A stretch of 64,000 bases of DNA from Diphasiastrum complanatum (GCA_029204225.1 CM055097.1:62520950-62584949); one strand, 5' to 3'; counted from the stretch's first letter, positions 47,266-59,983 are shown. Notes: generated by a model not told the origin, from the sequence alone. Numbers and translations: made by a program.

Positions 47266-47369
47266 GTGTTGAGAAGAGTAGGGACATAATGGGGGGTAAG
47301 TGAGTGAGCACAACACTAGGAAAGCAGAGGAGGAGGAGGAGAGTTTTGTGCATAGTCATCGACGAGGCA

Positions 47370-49505
47370 ATGCGTTATTCCTCTCACAATTCATGTAATC
47401 GCTTCCTCACAAAGAAATGGCGGAATAAGGAATCCTCGCATGCCATTAGCTTGCTGGAAACACATCCAAAGCTTCCTCAGAAACACAATCGTTTGTTGAA
47501 TCCGATCATTTCAGCTCTTGGCAAGAATGGAAAATCACAAGCAGTTATCCTGCTGTATAAGCAATTGCGTCAATCAAGGTTTGAACCATCAGTGTACAGT
47601 TTTGCTGCCCTTCTTAACGCTTGTGCTAGAAAGGAGGCCTTGTCTCTTGGAAAGGTCATACATGCTGAGATCCTCAACAGCCACCTGCAGTCTGATGTTT
47701 TGATCGGAAATGCTCTTATCCACATGTATTCCAAATGTGGAAGACTCGATTCAGCCCGCCATATCTTTCTCAATCTTACAAAGCGCGATATTGTTTCCTG
47801 GAACATAATGATGGCAGGGTTTGTACAAAACGGATGTAGTCAGGAAGCTCTCCTTCTTTTCCAGCATATGGAAGGCCAGGGTTTCAAGCCAGATAGGGTT
47901 TCCTATTTGGCCGTCCTTAAAGCTTGCAGCAACGTTGGCGCCCTCGAGCAGGGAAAGCGTATCCACGCTAAGCTCATTGAATCGGGATGCGATTCTGATG
48001 TCTTTCTGGGAAGTGCTTTAATAGATATGTACGCAAAATGTGGAAGCATAGATGAGGCTCGCCAAGTCTTCAGCAATTTACCCGAACGCGATGTAGTTTC
48101 CTGGACCTCAGTAATCTCAGGGTTTACCCAGCAAGGGCGTGGAGAGGAAGCCTTACATTTATTTCAGGAAATGAGAAAGGAAGGTATTAAGCCTAACAAG
48201 GTAACATTCATCTGTGCGCTCAAAGCATGCAGCGGTACAGGGGCACTAGATCAAGGGGAGGAAATTCATAAAATGCTAAGCGAATATGGAATGAAATGCG
48301 ATCTATCCATTGGAACCAGTCTTGTTCACATGTATGCCAAATGTGGGAGCATAAGCAAGGCCCTTCACGTTTTTTTTAAACTTCCGCAGCGTGATGTGTT
48401 TTCATGGACTGCCTTGATTTCAGGGTTGATCGACAATGGCCAAAGCAGCTATGCTCTCCAGCTCTTTGAGAAAATGCAAAATGAGGCAGTCGTCCCTAAT
48501 AGGGTGACGTATCTATGTGTGTTGAAGGCATGCGGCAGCATAAAGGCCTTGGATAAGGGCCAGTTTATTCATTTGCAGCTCATGCGCAATGGCTTGATAC
48601 ATGATTTATCTGTTGCAAATACGCTCCTTTCCATGTATGTCAAATGTGGGAACATGGACAAGGCTAGGCAAGTATTTTCTGAATCACAAAGACACAATCT
48701 AGTTGCATGGAATGCAATGATTGATGGATATGCTGAGCATCAGAACGGTCTGCAAGCTCTTCGGCTTTTTGAAGAGATGCAAAAGCAGGGTGTGAAGCCG
48801 GATAAAGTTACATTCTTAAGTGTGCTAAAAGCTTGCAGAAACATAGGGGCTCTTGATAAGGGCAGATATATCCATGCCAAGATAATTTCAAGTGACCTTA
48901 AGATCGATGGCTCAGTCGGAAACATTCTTGTGGACATGTATTGCAAGTGTGGCAGGCTTGATGATGCTTGTGAAGTGTTTTGGAAGTTGCCTGAACGCGA
49001 TGCTGTTTCTTGGAATACGCTACTTGATGCCTTTGCACAACAAGGGAATGTCAAGGAAGCTTTCCACCTGTTTGAGAAAATGCAGTTGGAGAATGTCAAG
49101 CCAGATAAAGTCTCTTTTGTTTGTCTTCTCAAAGCATGCAGCAATGCAGGCCTCTTAGATGAAGGGTATTTCCTCTTTGAAAGTATGCATAACAATTATG
49201 GTGTCTTGCCTGAGATGGAGCATTACACTTGTATGGTTGACCTTCTTGGTCGTTCTGGAGACCTGTATAAGGCAGCTGATTTTATCAGCAAAATGCCAAT
49301 CCAACCAGACGCTGCAATGTGGATGTCTCTGCTTGGGGCTTGCCAAACTCATGGCAACCTGGAGCTAGGACAAGATGCCTTCGAGTCGGTTTTGAAGTTA
49401 GAGCCCAGAAATGCTGCTGCATATGCCATGATGTCAAACATTTATGCTGCTGCTAGAATGCGTTCACATGAAGCAGGGCTGAGGACAGATTTGACATATT
49501 TATAA
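47370..49505 (+). CDS. PLS-class pentatricopeptide repeat protein, 711 aa, C-terminus cut short
   Basis: A single intronless frame of 711 residues is made almost entirely of PPR motifs in P-L-S order. Recurrent signatures are MYSKCGRLDSARHIF, RDIVSWNIMMAGFVQNG, GFKPDRVSYLAVLKACSN and HAKLIESG, roughly every 100 residues. Family knowledge: PLS PPR proteins enter mitochondria or plastids and bind RNA one base per repeat, often for C-to-U editing. The first E-type motif begins with MPIQPDAAMWMSLLGAC (about 642 on) and reaches MSNIYAAARM, but the frame then ends in 14 unrelated residues. E2 and DYW domains are missing and none is visible downstream. It may be a truncated editing factor that needs a partner, or a disabled gene. 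The ATG at 47370 is the first in frame. Confidence 0.9.
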   Translation: MRYSSHNSCNRFLTKKWRNKESSHAISLLETHPKLPQKHNRLLNPIISALGKNGKSQAVILLYKQLRQSRFEPSVYSFAALLNACARKEALSLGKVIHAEILNSHLQSDVLIGNALIHMYSKCGRLDSARHIFLNLTKRDIVSWNIMMAGFVQNGCSQEALLLFQHMEGQGFKPDRVSYLAVLKACSNVGALEQGKRIHAKLIESGCDSDVFLGSALIDMYAKCGSIDEARQVFSNLPERDVVSWTSVISGFTQQGRGEEALHLFQEMRKEGIKPNKVTFICALKACSGTGALDQGEEIHKMLSEYGMKCDLSIGTSLVHMYAKCGSISKALHVFFKLPQRDVFSWTALISGLIDNGQSSYALQLFEKMQNEAVVPNRVTYLCVLKACGSIKALDKGQFIHLQLMRNGLIHDLSVANTLLSMYVKCGNMDKARQVFSESQRHNLVAWNAMIDGYAEHQNGLQALRLFEEMQKQGVKPDKVTFLSVLKACRNIGALDKGRYIHAKIISSDLKIDGSVGNILVDMYCKCGRLDDACEVFWKLPERDAVSWNTLLDAFAQQGNVKEAFHLFEKMQLENVKPDKVSFVCLLKACSNAGLLDEGYFLFESMHNNYGVLPEMEHYTCMVDLLGRSGDLYKAADFISKMPIQPDAAMWMSLLGACQTHGNLELGQDAFESVLKLEPRNAAAYAMMSNIYAAARMRSHEAGLRTDLTYL

Positions 49506-49835
49506 GATACATCATACCAGGATGCACCATCAAACTCAAAGGGTGATGATGGTATACTCAATTTACCTCAGTAAGTGTGAACTTTATATTTCAAACACCG
49601 AGGGAAAATTTATTGTTAGCTGAATTTTTGGAAAAGTTACCAAAATGAGAACTAGAAGGGACCCTCATTAATCTCTATGTCTAAGTATAGGTTTTTCCAT
49701 GTGATGATTGCAAGATCATTTGGCTTCATGGTTTGCATTGCAGGACTTGGCAAGTTGGGCCGGGTGTCTCAGATTTAGAGATGTTATTCACTTTCACAGA
49801 GTTATCTTGGAAATGTGGATCCACATTCATTTTGG

Positions 49836-49840
<5 letters not shown>

Positions 49841-49917
<77 letters not shown>
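49841..49917. repeat. (TC)n microsatellite downstream of the PPR gene
   Basis: About 77 bp of TC, 340 bp after the PPR stop codon. Confidence 0.95.
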
Positions 49918-49921
<4 letters not shown>

Positions 49922-52016
49922 TATGGAATTTAATCCAATTTCTTTTTCTTTTTGATCTTTCAAATTAGCTACTTGGTTATGAATTTTAAAAGATAAATGT
50001 ACTTTATGTGCCTTATATATTCTCTCCCATGCCAAATCATAACATTGACGCTAAGAGGACCAAGTAGCAATGAATCCTGTAATTGAATCCCGTTCTTTGG
50101 ATATGCTACAATGAATTTGTATGCGTTGTGACAATTTTGTGCTTGTCCTTTTGACTTGTATCCTTATATTTGGACATGCATAGTTGTTTTTATGGTTGTA
50201 CATGAAACAACCCAAATAAGCTGGATTTGGATCTTACCTAGTTTGAAGCTCTTTACCTAGTGCTCTATTTTTGCTCCAGATCAAATCCATCTTTGAACCA
50301 TCATGATGCTTGCTAGCGACTTTGTTTGTCTTTTGCTAGTTTTTGAGGATTGTAAATTCAGTTGCTGATTTTTGAAGGGGCAAGCTTGTGCAATGCTTAT
50401 ATTTGTTCCCATAAGGTCAATTCCATAAAGTTGTGATAGGAACAAAGGGTTGCCAAGGAGTGCCATAACTTTTGTTATTCAATCTTGCTTGTAGCTTTGT
50501 GTGAAGTGTTCAATCTGTTGACTTTTGCAAGCTTTTGCTAGTTTGTGCATAGGGATCTGTTGTAGAAGTGCTTTTGCCTATCGTTGAGTATGGATAGCCA
50601 AGTATGGATATTTCTGGAAATTCTAGTCATGATTCAAAAGGCTGCATGGTTTTTGAGCTACAACGGATGCTATGGATAATGGGCGTCATACTTAAAAGCA
50701 AATCTTGGAACAATTGAAGTTCTGCAAATTTGGCATTAGTGAGATCACCATGGTGGTTATGAAGTGGAGTTCAAGTGTAAAAGAGGTGGAAATTGCTACT
50801 AAGGAAGTGGAAGTCGCCCTTAGCCACCTAATTATTGTGGTGCAACTATAGTGTGAACCCTGAATGTAGTGAAATTTTAGTTGTAGAATCGAGAAAAAGC
50901 TCTTTCGAAGTGTGGTGTCTTAGAAGATCATGAGAAGATTTGTGAATCCACATATTACCGACAAGAATTTGCTGAACATGGTGGAGGAAAGTAGATACGG
51001 ATGGTCTTGTTCTGGGAGGCATTCGAACATATGTTTATGCATAAATGGATGTTACTGGATGAGAAAAGTATGGTGATGCAACACTAGATGAGTTTAAAGC
51101 AAGGGAATTAGTAGTGCAAGAGTATGTTGATAGATATCATGAGATATTGCTCAACACTTTCATAGGTTTTTCACTTTGTTCAAGGCCTTTGGGAAAGTCT
51201 ATGACCCTTTGTCAAGAAGGAGCAGACACGTATATTGCAAAACAATGGCATCTTACTATGAAGAGGGGAAGAAGTTTGTGGAGCCTATTGTTTCAAGAAG
51301 TCCAGGTCAATCTTTAGGTGGTTAGAAAGGTAAAGGAGATGGTGCTTTGAAAGGCAAATGGTGGGATGGTTGGCCTAAATGCCCATGGGGTCAACATCCT
51401 TTATTGTCTCCACAAGACCAAGATCAAATTAGAATCATTGTTTCCGCGAATGGTGTTTACCTTGAATTGTTTGGAAAATGAACCAGTCCAATTCAAATAA
51501 GGAAAGAAAGTTAGGACAATATATATATTTTTAAATATTTCTGTTTGAAAATATAATTTGTTTTGGAAATAAATGTCATTGATTGCCTATTTTCAGTATC
51601 ATAAGGCCCAAATTATGGCTAGGCATATAAATATAAAATAAGTGTGACTGTTGTCTTGCTGTTGGGTACCTACTAGCATGTTTGAAGTTTCAAATCAATC
51701 TTGAAAAGCTCTATAATCTTTTTAAGTTATAAGCTCGAACATTGTGCATTGGAGCCACTAGGTTTATTCTAAGGTATGAACGAATACGAGTTGTCTTGCT
51801 ATCATTGATCAAGTACCCACTGTTGTGTTTCAAAACAATTTGAAGAGCTCTACAAGTTCCAGTCTTCTTTGGTTATGAATTATAACAATGAGCATTGAAG
51901 CCATTGAGCACTCAACACTTGTGATTTAAGAATCAACATTTAGGAGATAGGACTTGATTCTATTGTCAATGCATGTCATGTATGATATGACCACTAATGT
52001 GTTTTGAATTTTGCTC
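49918..52016. other. Gene-free stretch
   Basis: No supported gene. The region 50,650-51,320 has short plus-strand frames with a Gag-like look (VQEYVDRYHEIL) but no diagnostic motif. Confidence 0.3.
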
Positions 52017-52104
52017 AATGATCAATCATTGGTAAGTTGTAACCTTAGATCTTCTATTAAGGAATAGAAGATCTAAGGTTACAACTTACCAATGATTGAT
52101 CATT
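52017..52104. repeat. Perfect 88-bp palindrome
   Basis: Arms 52017-52058 and 52063-52104 are exact reverse complements over 42 bp with a 4-bp AAGG centre. Part of the arm (GGTAAGTTGTAACCTT) is repeated once more at 52105-52120. Confidence 0.95.
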
Positions 52105-53114
52105 GGTAAGTTGTAACCTTGACAACCACCTTGTACTTGTTGCGAATGTGGCAAATATCCTGGCCAAGCCCTCCCAACATCCACTTGTTGTCAATAGCCA
52201 TTTTGAAAACTCATTTGTGTAATGCCTCAAGAATATGTTTCTTTTCTTGTATTGGATAATTATGCCAATCCATGAGTACATCCTCAATGAATAGCTTGGC
52301 CAAATCAGGAGCCCTTCTCATGACCATATTACTTTTCTAGTCGGCCATGTTAAGGGGGACCCATCTTCATTACTAAGGGCCACTATGATTTTCACTAGGT
52401 TGATTTTAAATGTGTCTCATGAGTGGATAAAGGATGTCTTCTTGAGTGGCATGGTCCACGACAAGATCTCAATCGAATCCACTACATTGGCCGCTAGTGG
52501 TACTAGGGGTTCCATGTTCATAGGATTGTGACTTTCTGCCACTACGGCCACTAGAACTGCTAGTATTCTAGTAACAATCCACTAATTGCTACTTTTGTAG
52601 TAACAATGATGACCATCGTTGCTATTACTTGCAGTAAGTGCAAGCAACAATGCTTCCAGTGAGGAAGACTTGAAAATCATTATAAATTGTAAATTGTAAA
52701 CTAGAAACTAGAAACTTTAAGTTGTAAATCATAAACTGAAAAATTTAAAATCTAAGTTTTGTATCACCAGAAATTGTAGATCAAATTGTAATTAGTATGC
52801 AAGAAGGCAATCCAATAAATGTGAGTAAAAGTTGTATAAATACAACGAGTTTCTAACATTTAGATAGAGTGTCGCTATAAGCGCCACTTAGCCACATGCA
52901 TCATTCATTTTCAATGATGCTAATAAAGAATAGCGACGAAAAAGTGTTGTTGTGTTGTTGTTGAGACATTATTGAATGAAATTCTTTTGGGTGATGTTTC
53001 TGTGACGTTTTAATGATGGAACGACGACGCTTGATATTTTTTGTGATAGTATAGCAGCATTTTTTTTTGCCATGATTTGTGTGTGTGTGTAGATATTCAA
53101 TGTGTTTATATAGT

Positions 53115-53139
53115 ATGTGTGTGTGTGTGTGTGTGTGTG
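53115..53139. repeat. (GT)n microsatellite
   Basis: About 25 bp of GT, with a shorter GT run 30 bp upstream. Confidence 0.9.
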
Positions 53140-53413
53140 CATGCACATTGTATTCGGTTTTGTTATTGATTTGACCAATAATTTTTTTGCTTTCTCATTA
53201 TTGTTGCATTTTACTATTTTTTGTTTTCAAGTGATGAAATGTTGACATTAAATGAAGTTTTAGAAACGTCCCCAATGTACATTAGTGACATGACTTCTTT
53301 TTTAACGTAGAATTTAAATGCCTTCCAAAATATTACGTTTTTCACCTTATACTATCCTAAAATAATGAGTGCAAGCAACAAATGGTCTTTCTTCATGACA
53401 AAGCCATGTTGAC

Positions 53414-53596
53414 TAAGATGATGTTTGATGTCCATGAGGGATAATGTCATCAATATCCAATCCCAATCTAAGATTAAGATGATGTTTGATGTCCACGAGG
53501 GATAATGTCATCAATATCCAACCCCTATCTTAGATTAAGATGATGTTTGATGTCCACGAGGGATAATGTCATCAATATCCAATCCCAATCTTAGAT
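53414..53596. repeat. Three tandem 61-bp units
   Basis: Units start TAAGATGATGTTTGATGTCC at 53414, 53475 and 53536 and include ATAATGTCATCAATATCCAA. They differ by only a few bases. The unit length is not a multiple of three, so it is not a coding repeat. Confidence 0.92.
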
Positions 53597-53599
53597 TAA

Positions 53600-56500
53600 T
53601 AGGTTCTTCATGAAATATTGGCCACATTTTTTCAATGCGTGTTGTTACATGTTAGTCTCGTAACATCATTATTTTGTCAATGTTTTTTTTATCTCAATCC
53701 ATGAGTTTTGACGACGACTTGCAACTAGATGCATGTTGAATTTGAGGTACTATATACATGTGGCACACAACTTTTATTGAAATTTGATTTCCTTGCACTT
53801 TCTGAGATTTGTACTTGCCTCTATGTAGTATGCATCTATTTGGACGTGCATTATAAAACTTGTCATCCATGCAATTAATTACATAATTTTTCAAGCATCT
53901 TCGTGCAATTTTGAAATGGTGGTACTCTCATAAAGAAGCAAATGTAATAATTGGTTCATGATGTTAACTAATAAACATACGTAAATGACAATAATAATAT
54001 TGCATTCCAACATTAAAAAATCTTGCACGAGAGGTCTAACCAAAGGGAAAAAAAACCAATGTAAATAATTTACGCACATGTGACTCCATCTTAAAATGGC
54101 TGCAAAGTTGAACATCATCACATGGTGTTAGTCTGTTAGTCTCGAGACCTTTGCTTTGTTTCTCAAATGAATTACATTCGAATCAGCTATTACTTCGTAG
54201 TGTCTTCTTGTGAATTGAAATTGATAGCTGCATCCACTCTATGACTCAACAACGTTTTTGAAGGATAAAAAGAGAAAAGCAACTCTTGAATGGCATGTCC
54301 TTCCTCTAAATAAATCTTACATATTGTGTTTGAAGAGCATTTTCATTTTCCATGTTTGCTCTTCGATATAGAATTCTTTTGATCTCAGCCAGAGTTATCA
54401 AATGATTTGTCTTTGAAGTTTAAGAAATTTGGCGATTTGAGGACCATCAAAACTATTTTTATCATTTTCACTCTAGATAAAATAATTACATGTCATAGCA
54501 TGAACTTTTACATTTTGTATAACAACATTCGAATCCTAGACACTTCAAAAAAAAAAAGTTCTGATGTCATACATCTCTTGAAATGAAAATCATATGGCTA
54601 ACTTTCAAAACAAATCATAGTAGTATTACATAAATTGACAAAAAGTGAATTTTATATTCAATATTTTGATCCAATGAAATTTGTACAATCGATGAAAATA
54701 GACCATTAAACTTATAACTCATAACTAATTCGTCTTTGACATCCACCATCTTTTTCAAGGATGCAACATGTTTTTGTATGAAAAACCTTTTTTCAAGGAT
54801 GCAATATGTTTTTTTCATGGAAACCATACGAGTAAGTAATGTATCCAACTATATGTCCATATTCACATGATTTTGCTTCTACGTACTTGTACTCCCCACA
54901 ACTTACAACCTCATCATTCTGTTGCCTTTTGTGAATGGAACATACATTTGAATGCATGCCACTAGTATCAACAAAAAACATGTCAATTGTCTCAACTATA
55001 TTCAAGACCCCTATACACCGTGAGTGTGACAAAGCTGTTGGAAAAAGTTTTACATGAATGTTAGGACAATGCTTGAGTAGCTCCATAATAGAAATCTAGC
55101 CTTCCGATGGAAATGGAACATGTTCAAACCAATAGCTTTGATGCATGCAATCGAATGGATTTTGAACATGCTATGTGAGAAAAACATGTGGAAACGTGTC
55201 TTGCAATTTCAACAAACTGTTAAGGATCATATTATTTCAGTCTTTTGATTTAATGTTCTTATTTGTCTAGAGGGTTTGATCTTATCAACAAGAAGAGGTG
55301 TCAACAATGTCTCATCTTCAAACTCCAACAAAAACACAAGACTATCATTGATATTTTCACAAGTAGGACCAATGACTTCACCTAACTCCTCTTGTTGAGT
55401 ATCCCACAGATATTTGTCCATGTTAAAGATTATCCAACACCCACATTATACATGTCCTCTCACACAATGCAATGGATGACTCAAATGATAGATGGACACG
55501 TTAACAAATGTTGCATGCCGCCAAGGGGATATAAATGATTATGCTTATTATTAGCATTCAACATTGCCATTGCCAATAGCACATACTTGTAAGAATTGAC
55601 AAGATGTCAATTTATTTTTATTTCATAATGATAGTCCATTGCAAATTGTACTTTTGTACTCAATTAATAACATAATTGAAAGTTACAACTTGCATACATT
55701 GTCTTTCGTTGTAGACGAATGTAGTATACATTTGTTGTTCATAGTATTGGATTGATGAAAGATAAACGTGGTGAGTCAACTTAGCATGTATTCATTGACT
55801 ATGTCGCTTTTGAAAAATCGTACCCTTTTGATTTGCACATGCACAATGAAATTTTTAATCCCTCAAATGAATTTGCAAAACATTCATAAGCATCATATTG
55901 TAAGCAACAACATAAGTTAAATGAGTTTAATAATAATTGGAGAAGCAATACATCTTGCGCATGGCATGTGTTTAATTATTACTTATCTATTTTGATGATT
56001 GCCTACTTGACCAAACAAATGAGATATAGTGCATGTTCTGTGAAAGAAAAAAATTGCTATTCTTCCATGAAGACTCATTGATGATTAGTTTTATCAAAAG
56101 TAATAACATTTTTCAAGATTTTTTAATGAATTCAAGACACGAAGTGTTTTTCCATATTTGACAATCTACAATATTAAAAAAAGAGCTCAAATTTAACAAT
56201 CTCTTTGATCTCATTCATTAAAAATGTTGGAGAAGCTCTATGGAAACACTTCATTGGAAAAATGATTCAAGTAAAGTCTAGGAGAAGTTGAGAGATAAAA
56301 TACTACAATACTTGTGGATCCAAACTAGAGGGGATGGAAGACAATTAATTTCATGGACTTATGAATTTTTTCAAAATGAGAAAGCAAACGTGTGAAAGAT
56401 GTGATTAAATGCATGCATGTATTGATGAGGTGTTAATGTTGCTTGCAAAAATCATATATTAGGCCTAGATGGCGAGTTATTTTGATTAATATCTCATAAT

Positions 56501-57379
56501 TGATGTTATGTACAATATAGTTTACAATTGTACCTAAAGATAAATAGTACTACATTTACAATTAGGGTTATCAAAATTATATTTGAAAAAAACACTCCAT
56601 ATATGTCAACGTCAACCTTATAGTGAATGTGTGCTTCTTTATGCACCTTTCCAATAATCAAAACAAGATGAGTCAAAATATACATGATGCAGTATCAAAT
56701 TTATCATCACTTGTGAAGTATTTAAAAAATGTGGACTAAGCATCGTACGTAGGTTATAATAACATATATTTCACTATTTAGATACCATAATTTTTGCACT
56801 AACCATTTTTCAATAATACTTTAGGCGGATATCTATCAAAAGAATCAAAATGGAAGATATAAAATTGTTAAAATTTCCATTGTCAAAGCTAACCAAGGTA
56901 AGGACACAAGTAGGCGACGAACGATCTATTACTGCACCATCCATAGAGATACTACCATCTCCTCAACCTCGTCACACACTAGAGCTATAGACCACTATCA
57001 AACATGCTAAGGTCTTCCCTAGGCTAAGACGTTTGTTGTCTTCCCTAGGCTAAGACGTTTGTTGCCACAACATCGTAGTTTCAACCCTTGCATACTTACA
57101 TATGGAGGCAAGATCATGTCCTGCCCAACCACGTAAAAATAGCTCTTCATTCTTCATATGAGAATAGATGCCCCGCTCATGGAGATCCACCTTTATATAC
57201 ATATTGCAAATAGAGTCACCTGTCAACATGGTCACATCATAACCATTAACATGCGTTGGGTATGTGCATTACTGTGGGTCAATAACTTTGGGTTACCATG
57301 CGTCAATCGAACATTGACACATGGCACCTAAATGGCCTCAAGACCAATGTTCTATCTCATATAATGAGACTCTCATCGA
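53600..57379. other. AT-rich stretch without recognised genes
   Basis: Minus-strand frames at 54615-55086 and 55227-55421 are longer than expected for such AT-rich DNA and may be pieces of one decayed ORF. They match no family I recognise. TAAGACGTTTGTTGTC / TAAGACGTTTGTTGCC is directly repeated near 57027-57066. Confidence 0.3.
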
Positions 57380-57850
57380 AGATAAACTGTTATGAGCCCT
57401 TTTGGATATGGAACATTTCCTCCCTGTTTAAGAGCCTCCTCAGCGGAGCAGCCAGTGAAATATTGTCTTAACTAATCTTCCTTCTTCCAAGAGTCCTCAT
57501 CTGATTTTCCTTCATAGTGCACCAAAAATTTAGAGACCATTATGTTTCTCAACTGGTGTCAACGAAAGTTGATAATTTTTTTTGGCATCGTCGATACAAA
57601 GGTAGTTAGATTCTCCAACTCAATTAGTTGACCTTTCGGATTTAGGTTGGCCTTTCAAATGCCTTACATGAAATACATGATGAACTACAACTCCAAATCG
57701 AAGATCTAGCTAATAAGCGACCTTACAAGGACTATTCTAACGGGGAGATAGCTTATGGCATTTCCTAGTTCGAAGTATCATAGAATCTTTTGGGGTTTGA
57801 AATACACACGAGTTTCAACCTCAAATTCTCAAGGGGAGTGACCGCGATTA
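57380..57850 (-). pseudogene. Ty3/gypsy chromovirus pol tail with chromodomain
   Basis: On the minus strand, KCHKLSPR, then LDLRFGVVVHHVFHV and HLKGQPKSER match the post-integrase region of Ty3/gypsy pol. About 50 residues on comes a chromodomain-like LVHYEGKSDEDSWKKED followed by LRQYF. Several stops interrupt it. Chromodomains of this type target chromoviruses to chromatin. It is unrelated in sequence to the gypsy tail at 670-1103. Confidence 0.75.
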
Positions 57851-58714
57851 GCATAAAATTGAGCTCCATCTTGAGCAGTTTTAGGGATTTTTTTGGCCAC
57901 TTGCAATATTTACTACATATCAAGAAGTCAACTATAGTTTGCACCTTAAGATATATGAGTTCTAAGGAAACTAGTGAATGTGGCTAAAAACTATTGGGGA
58001 AATACATATGCTCGAAACATATCCTTCAAAGTTTGGTTGATATGTTATGTTTGCCCATCGGATTTTGGGGGATGCGAAAAATTTGGACTAAAGAGTGTCT
58101 CAAGTTTTTTAAAATAGATTGTCAGAACTTGCTAATGAACTTGGAGTATCATTCGTCGTCACCAATGGCTGAAATCACACATATTTAAAAGGACAGAAGT
58201 TGAAGTATGTCATATAGATTCAAGGACTTCGAGCCCAAGTCTTAAAACTACCACCTGGATAAGCCAGCTCGTCTATGGTGGGGGGGGGGTCCTCACTATT
58301 GTCTTTATTACTCCATATTGTTCATTCATTTTATTTCTTCTACACGTTTAGATATTAGGCTATCGAAAAAGACAAAATGCTCAAGTTCAATTTTGATTAC
58401 TTCCACCTTAGATTTGTTTGTCTGAATCCTATGATGGAACTGTTTGGATCATGGTGAAGTAGATTCAAATATGGTGAGCCTCTATCGAGAATTGTTTTCT
58501 ATATTTCAAGCAAATTTGCTTGGAAAGTTTAGGTGGCTTGGGGGAGCTTAAAACCAAATCGGGGACCTTATGAGTCCTTAATGGATGCTTGGGCCTTGTG
58601 ATGAACTCAGATGTCACAGTCCCAATACAGCTTAAATCGAAGGGAGCATAAATCCTCTTGATAGTAGGGGGTAAAGTTATTGTCATGAAAAAAGGTGGTC
58701 ATGCCATTTATTAG
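57851..58714. other. Upstream part of the gypsy remnant, then unique sequence
   Basis: Probably decayed integrase sequence near the left end, without clear motifs. A run of nine G lies near 58280. No gene. Confidence 0.3.
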
Positions 58715-58804
58715 TATCACCCAATGGGGTTGGCTCAGTTGGTTAGGTCGACATCTAAAGTTTCCTTGGTCCCAAGTTCGAGCCTCCCCTTGGAAACCAA
58801 GAAG
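58715..58804 (+). repeat. tRNA-like SINE copy E, 90 bp with clean target duplication
   Basis: A single complete copy flanked by the 10-bp direct repeat CATTTATTAG (58705-58714 and 58805-58814), which defines its ends. Box A TGGCTCAGTTGG and box B AGTTCGAGCC are both present. It shows that the unit inserts alone at a staggered break, so retroposition is more likely than segmental duplication for this copy. Confidence 0.8.
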
Positions 58805-58814
58805 CATTTATTAG

Positions 58815-59983
58815 AATAAGAAGTCAGGCAAACAGATGAGCTAATTTGCACAGAGCAACAAACTTTGAAACAAAACACCCAATTGTGAAGGGTAAAGCCC
58901 TCAGGCTGGCACATTATGGAGTGAGGGCCCACCCACAATGCACTGGCCCAGTTGATTTACCAACAGATTTTTCTTTTACATTGTTTTAGCTGCCTGGGCA
59001 GTTAAAGGTGGGCTAGCTTCAGGGTCAGGGCATGATGCCACATAAATACCCTGGAGATTAGAACATGAATAAAAACACAAGGTGTTTACTTGTAAAAAAA
59101 GTCCCCACCCTAGGGCTTTCTTGGCTTTAAGGACCCCTACCCCAGGGAAAAGGCAACTTTCAACATACAAACAAAGTATAAAGCTTTTCAGATCAAATCT
59201 ACTACAATTTTTTGAACGTGCACACGAAAAACAATACATATGTCACCTGGGAAGAGATAAACGAAGACACTGAATCTCTGCAAGAGAAACTACTGGCACA
59301 AAGGACTCAAGAGTGACCCCCTCAGAAACAAGTAGTTTATTTACAAAAACTGGTATTGAGCTCCAAGCAAGAAATTTTTTTACAAGTAGCTAATAGAAAA
59401 CCATCCATGGGATTATATGTACAAGTCGATAAGATGAGTAAGACGGTGCCCACAAAGGCAACACCTCATCTACCAAATAATAAACAGCAGCCTGCATTTA
59501 ATCTTTGATACCCGCAGAAAATCCCCTACATTGCTACTTAGTATCAACTTATAATTTCTCTGTTCAATCTTTCAAAAAACACTCGAAATAGTGATGCTGG
59601 AAAATGCGTGAACCAAGCCTTTAGTAAGCCAAATATAATATGCAGTCATCACTCACCCAGTAGGGTTTCAGAGAATTAGCCATAGCTTCGACGATCTTGG
59701 ACAACAAAGTGATTGAGTTCTGACATAATGTATCTCTGCCCACTGCCATTCTCACAAAACTGTGGAGGTGTGATATGTTCCATGGAGAGATAACGTGATG
59801 TCATTAGTTTGATAGACCCATGTATATGTCCATTAGAAAGTCAATACCTGATGGAGCAATCTGAACTAGCTATTTTACCTGTGATGATGGATCAGAATAA
59901 CTGGGCCTAAATCCAAAATTATTCAAAAAATATTTTTTCAGTAATCATAAACTCTCACTACTAGACGTGTTTATGGCATCACT
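58815..59983. other. 3' flank of the F-box/PP2 gene
   Basis: Nothing coding is recognised. It probably includes the 3' UTR of the F-box/PP2 gene at its right end. The longest minus-strand frame (59239-58976) has no known domain. Confidence 0.4.

Noticed and set aside
47304-47369. Upstream extension of the PPR frame from a GTG codon
   Set aside because: Nuclear plant genes start at ATG. The added residues are a low-complexity arginine run with no PPR or clear transit character, so the ATG at 47370 is preferred.
53414-53596. CRISPR array
   Set aside because: The units are contiguous 61-bp tandem repeats without unique spacers, in a plant genome.
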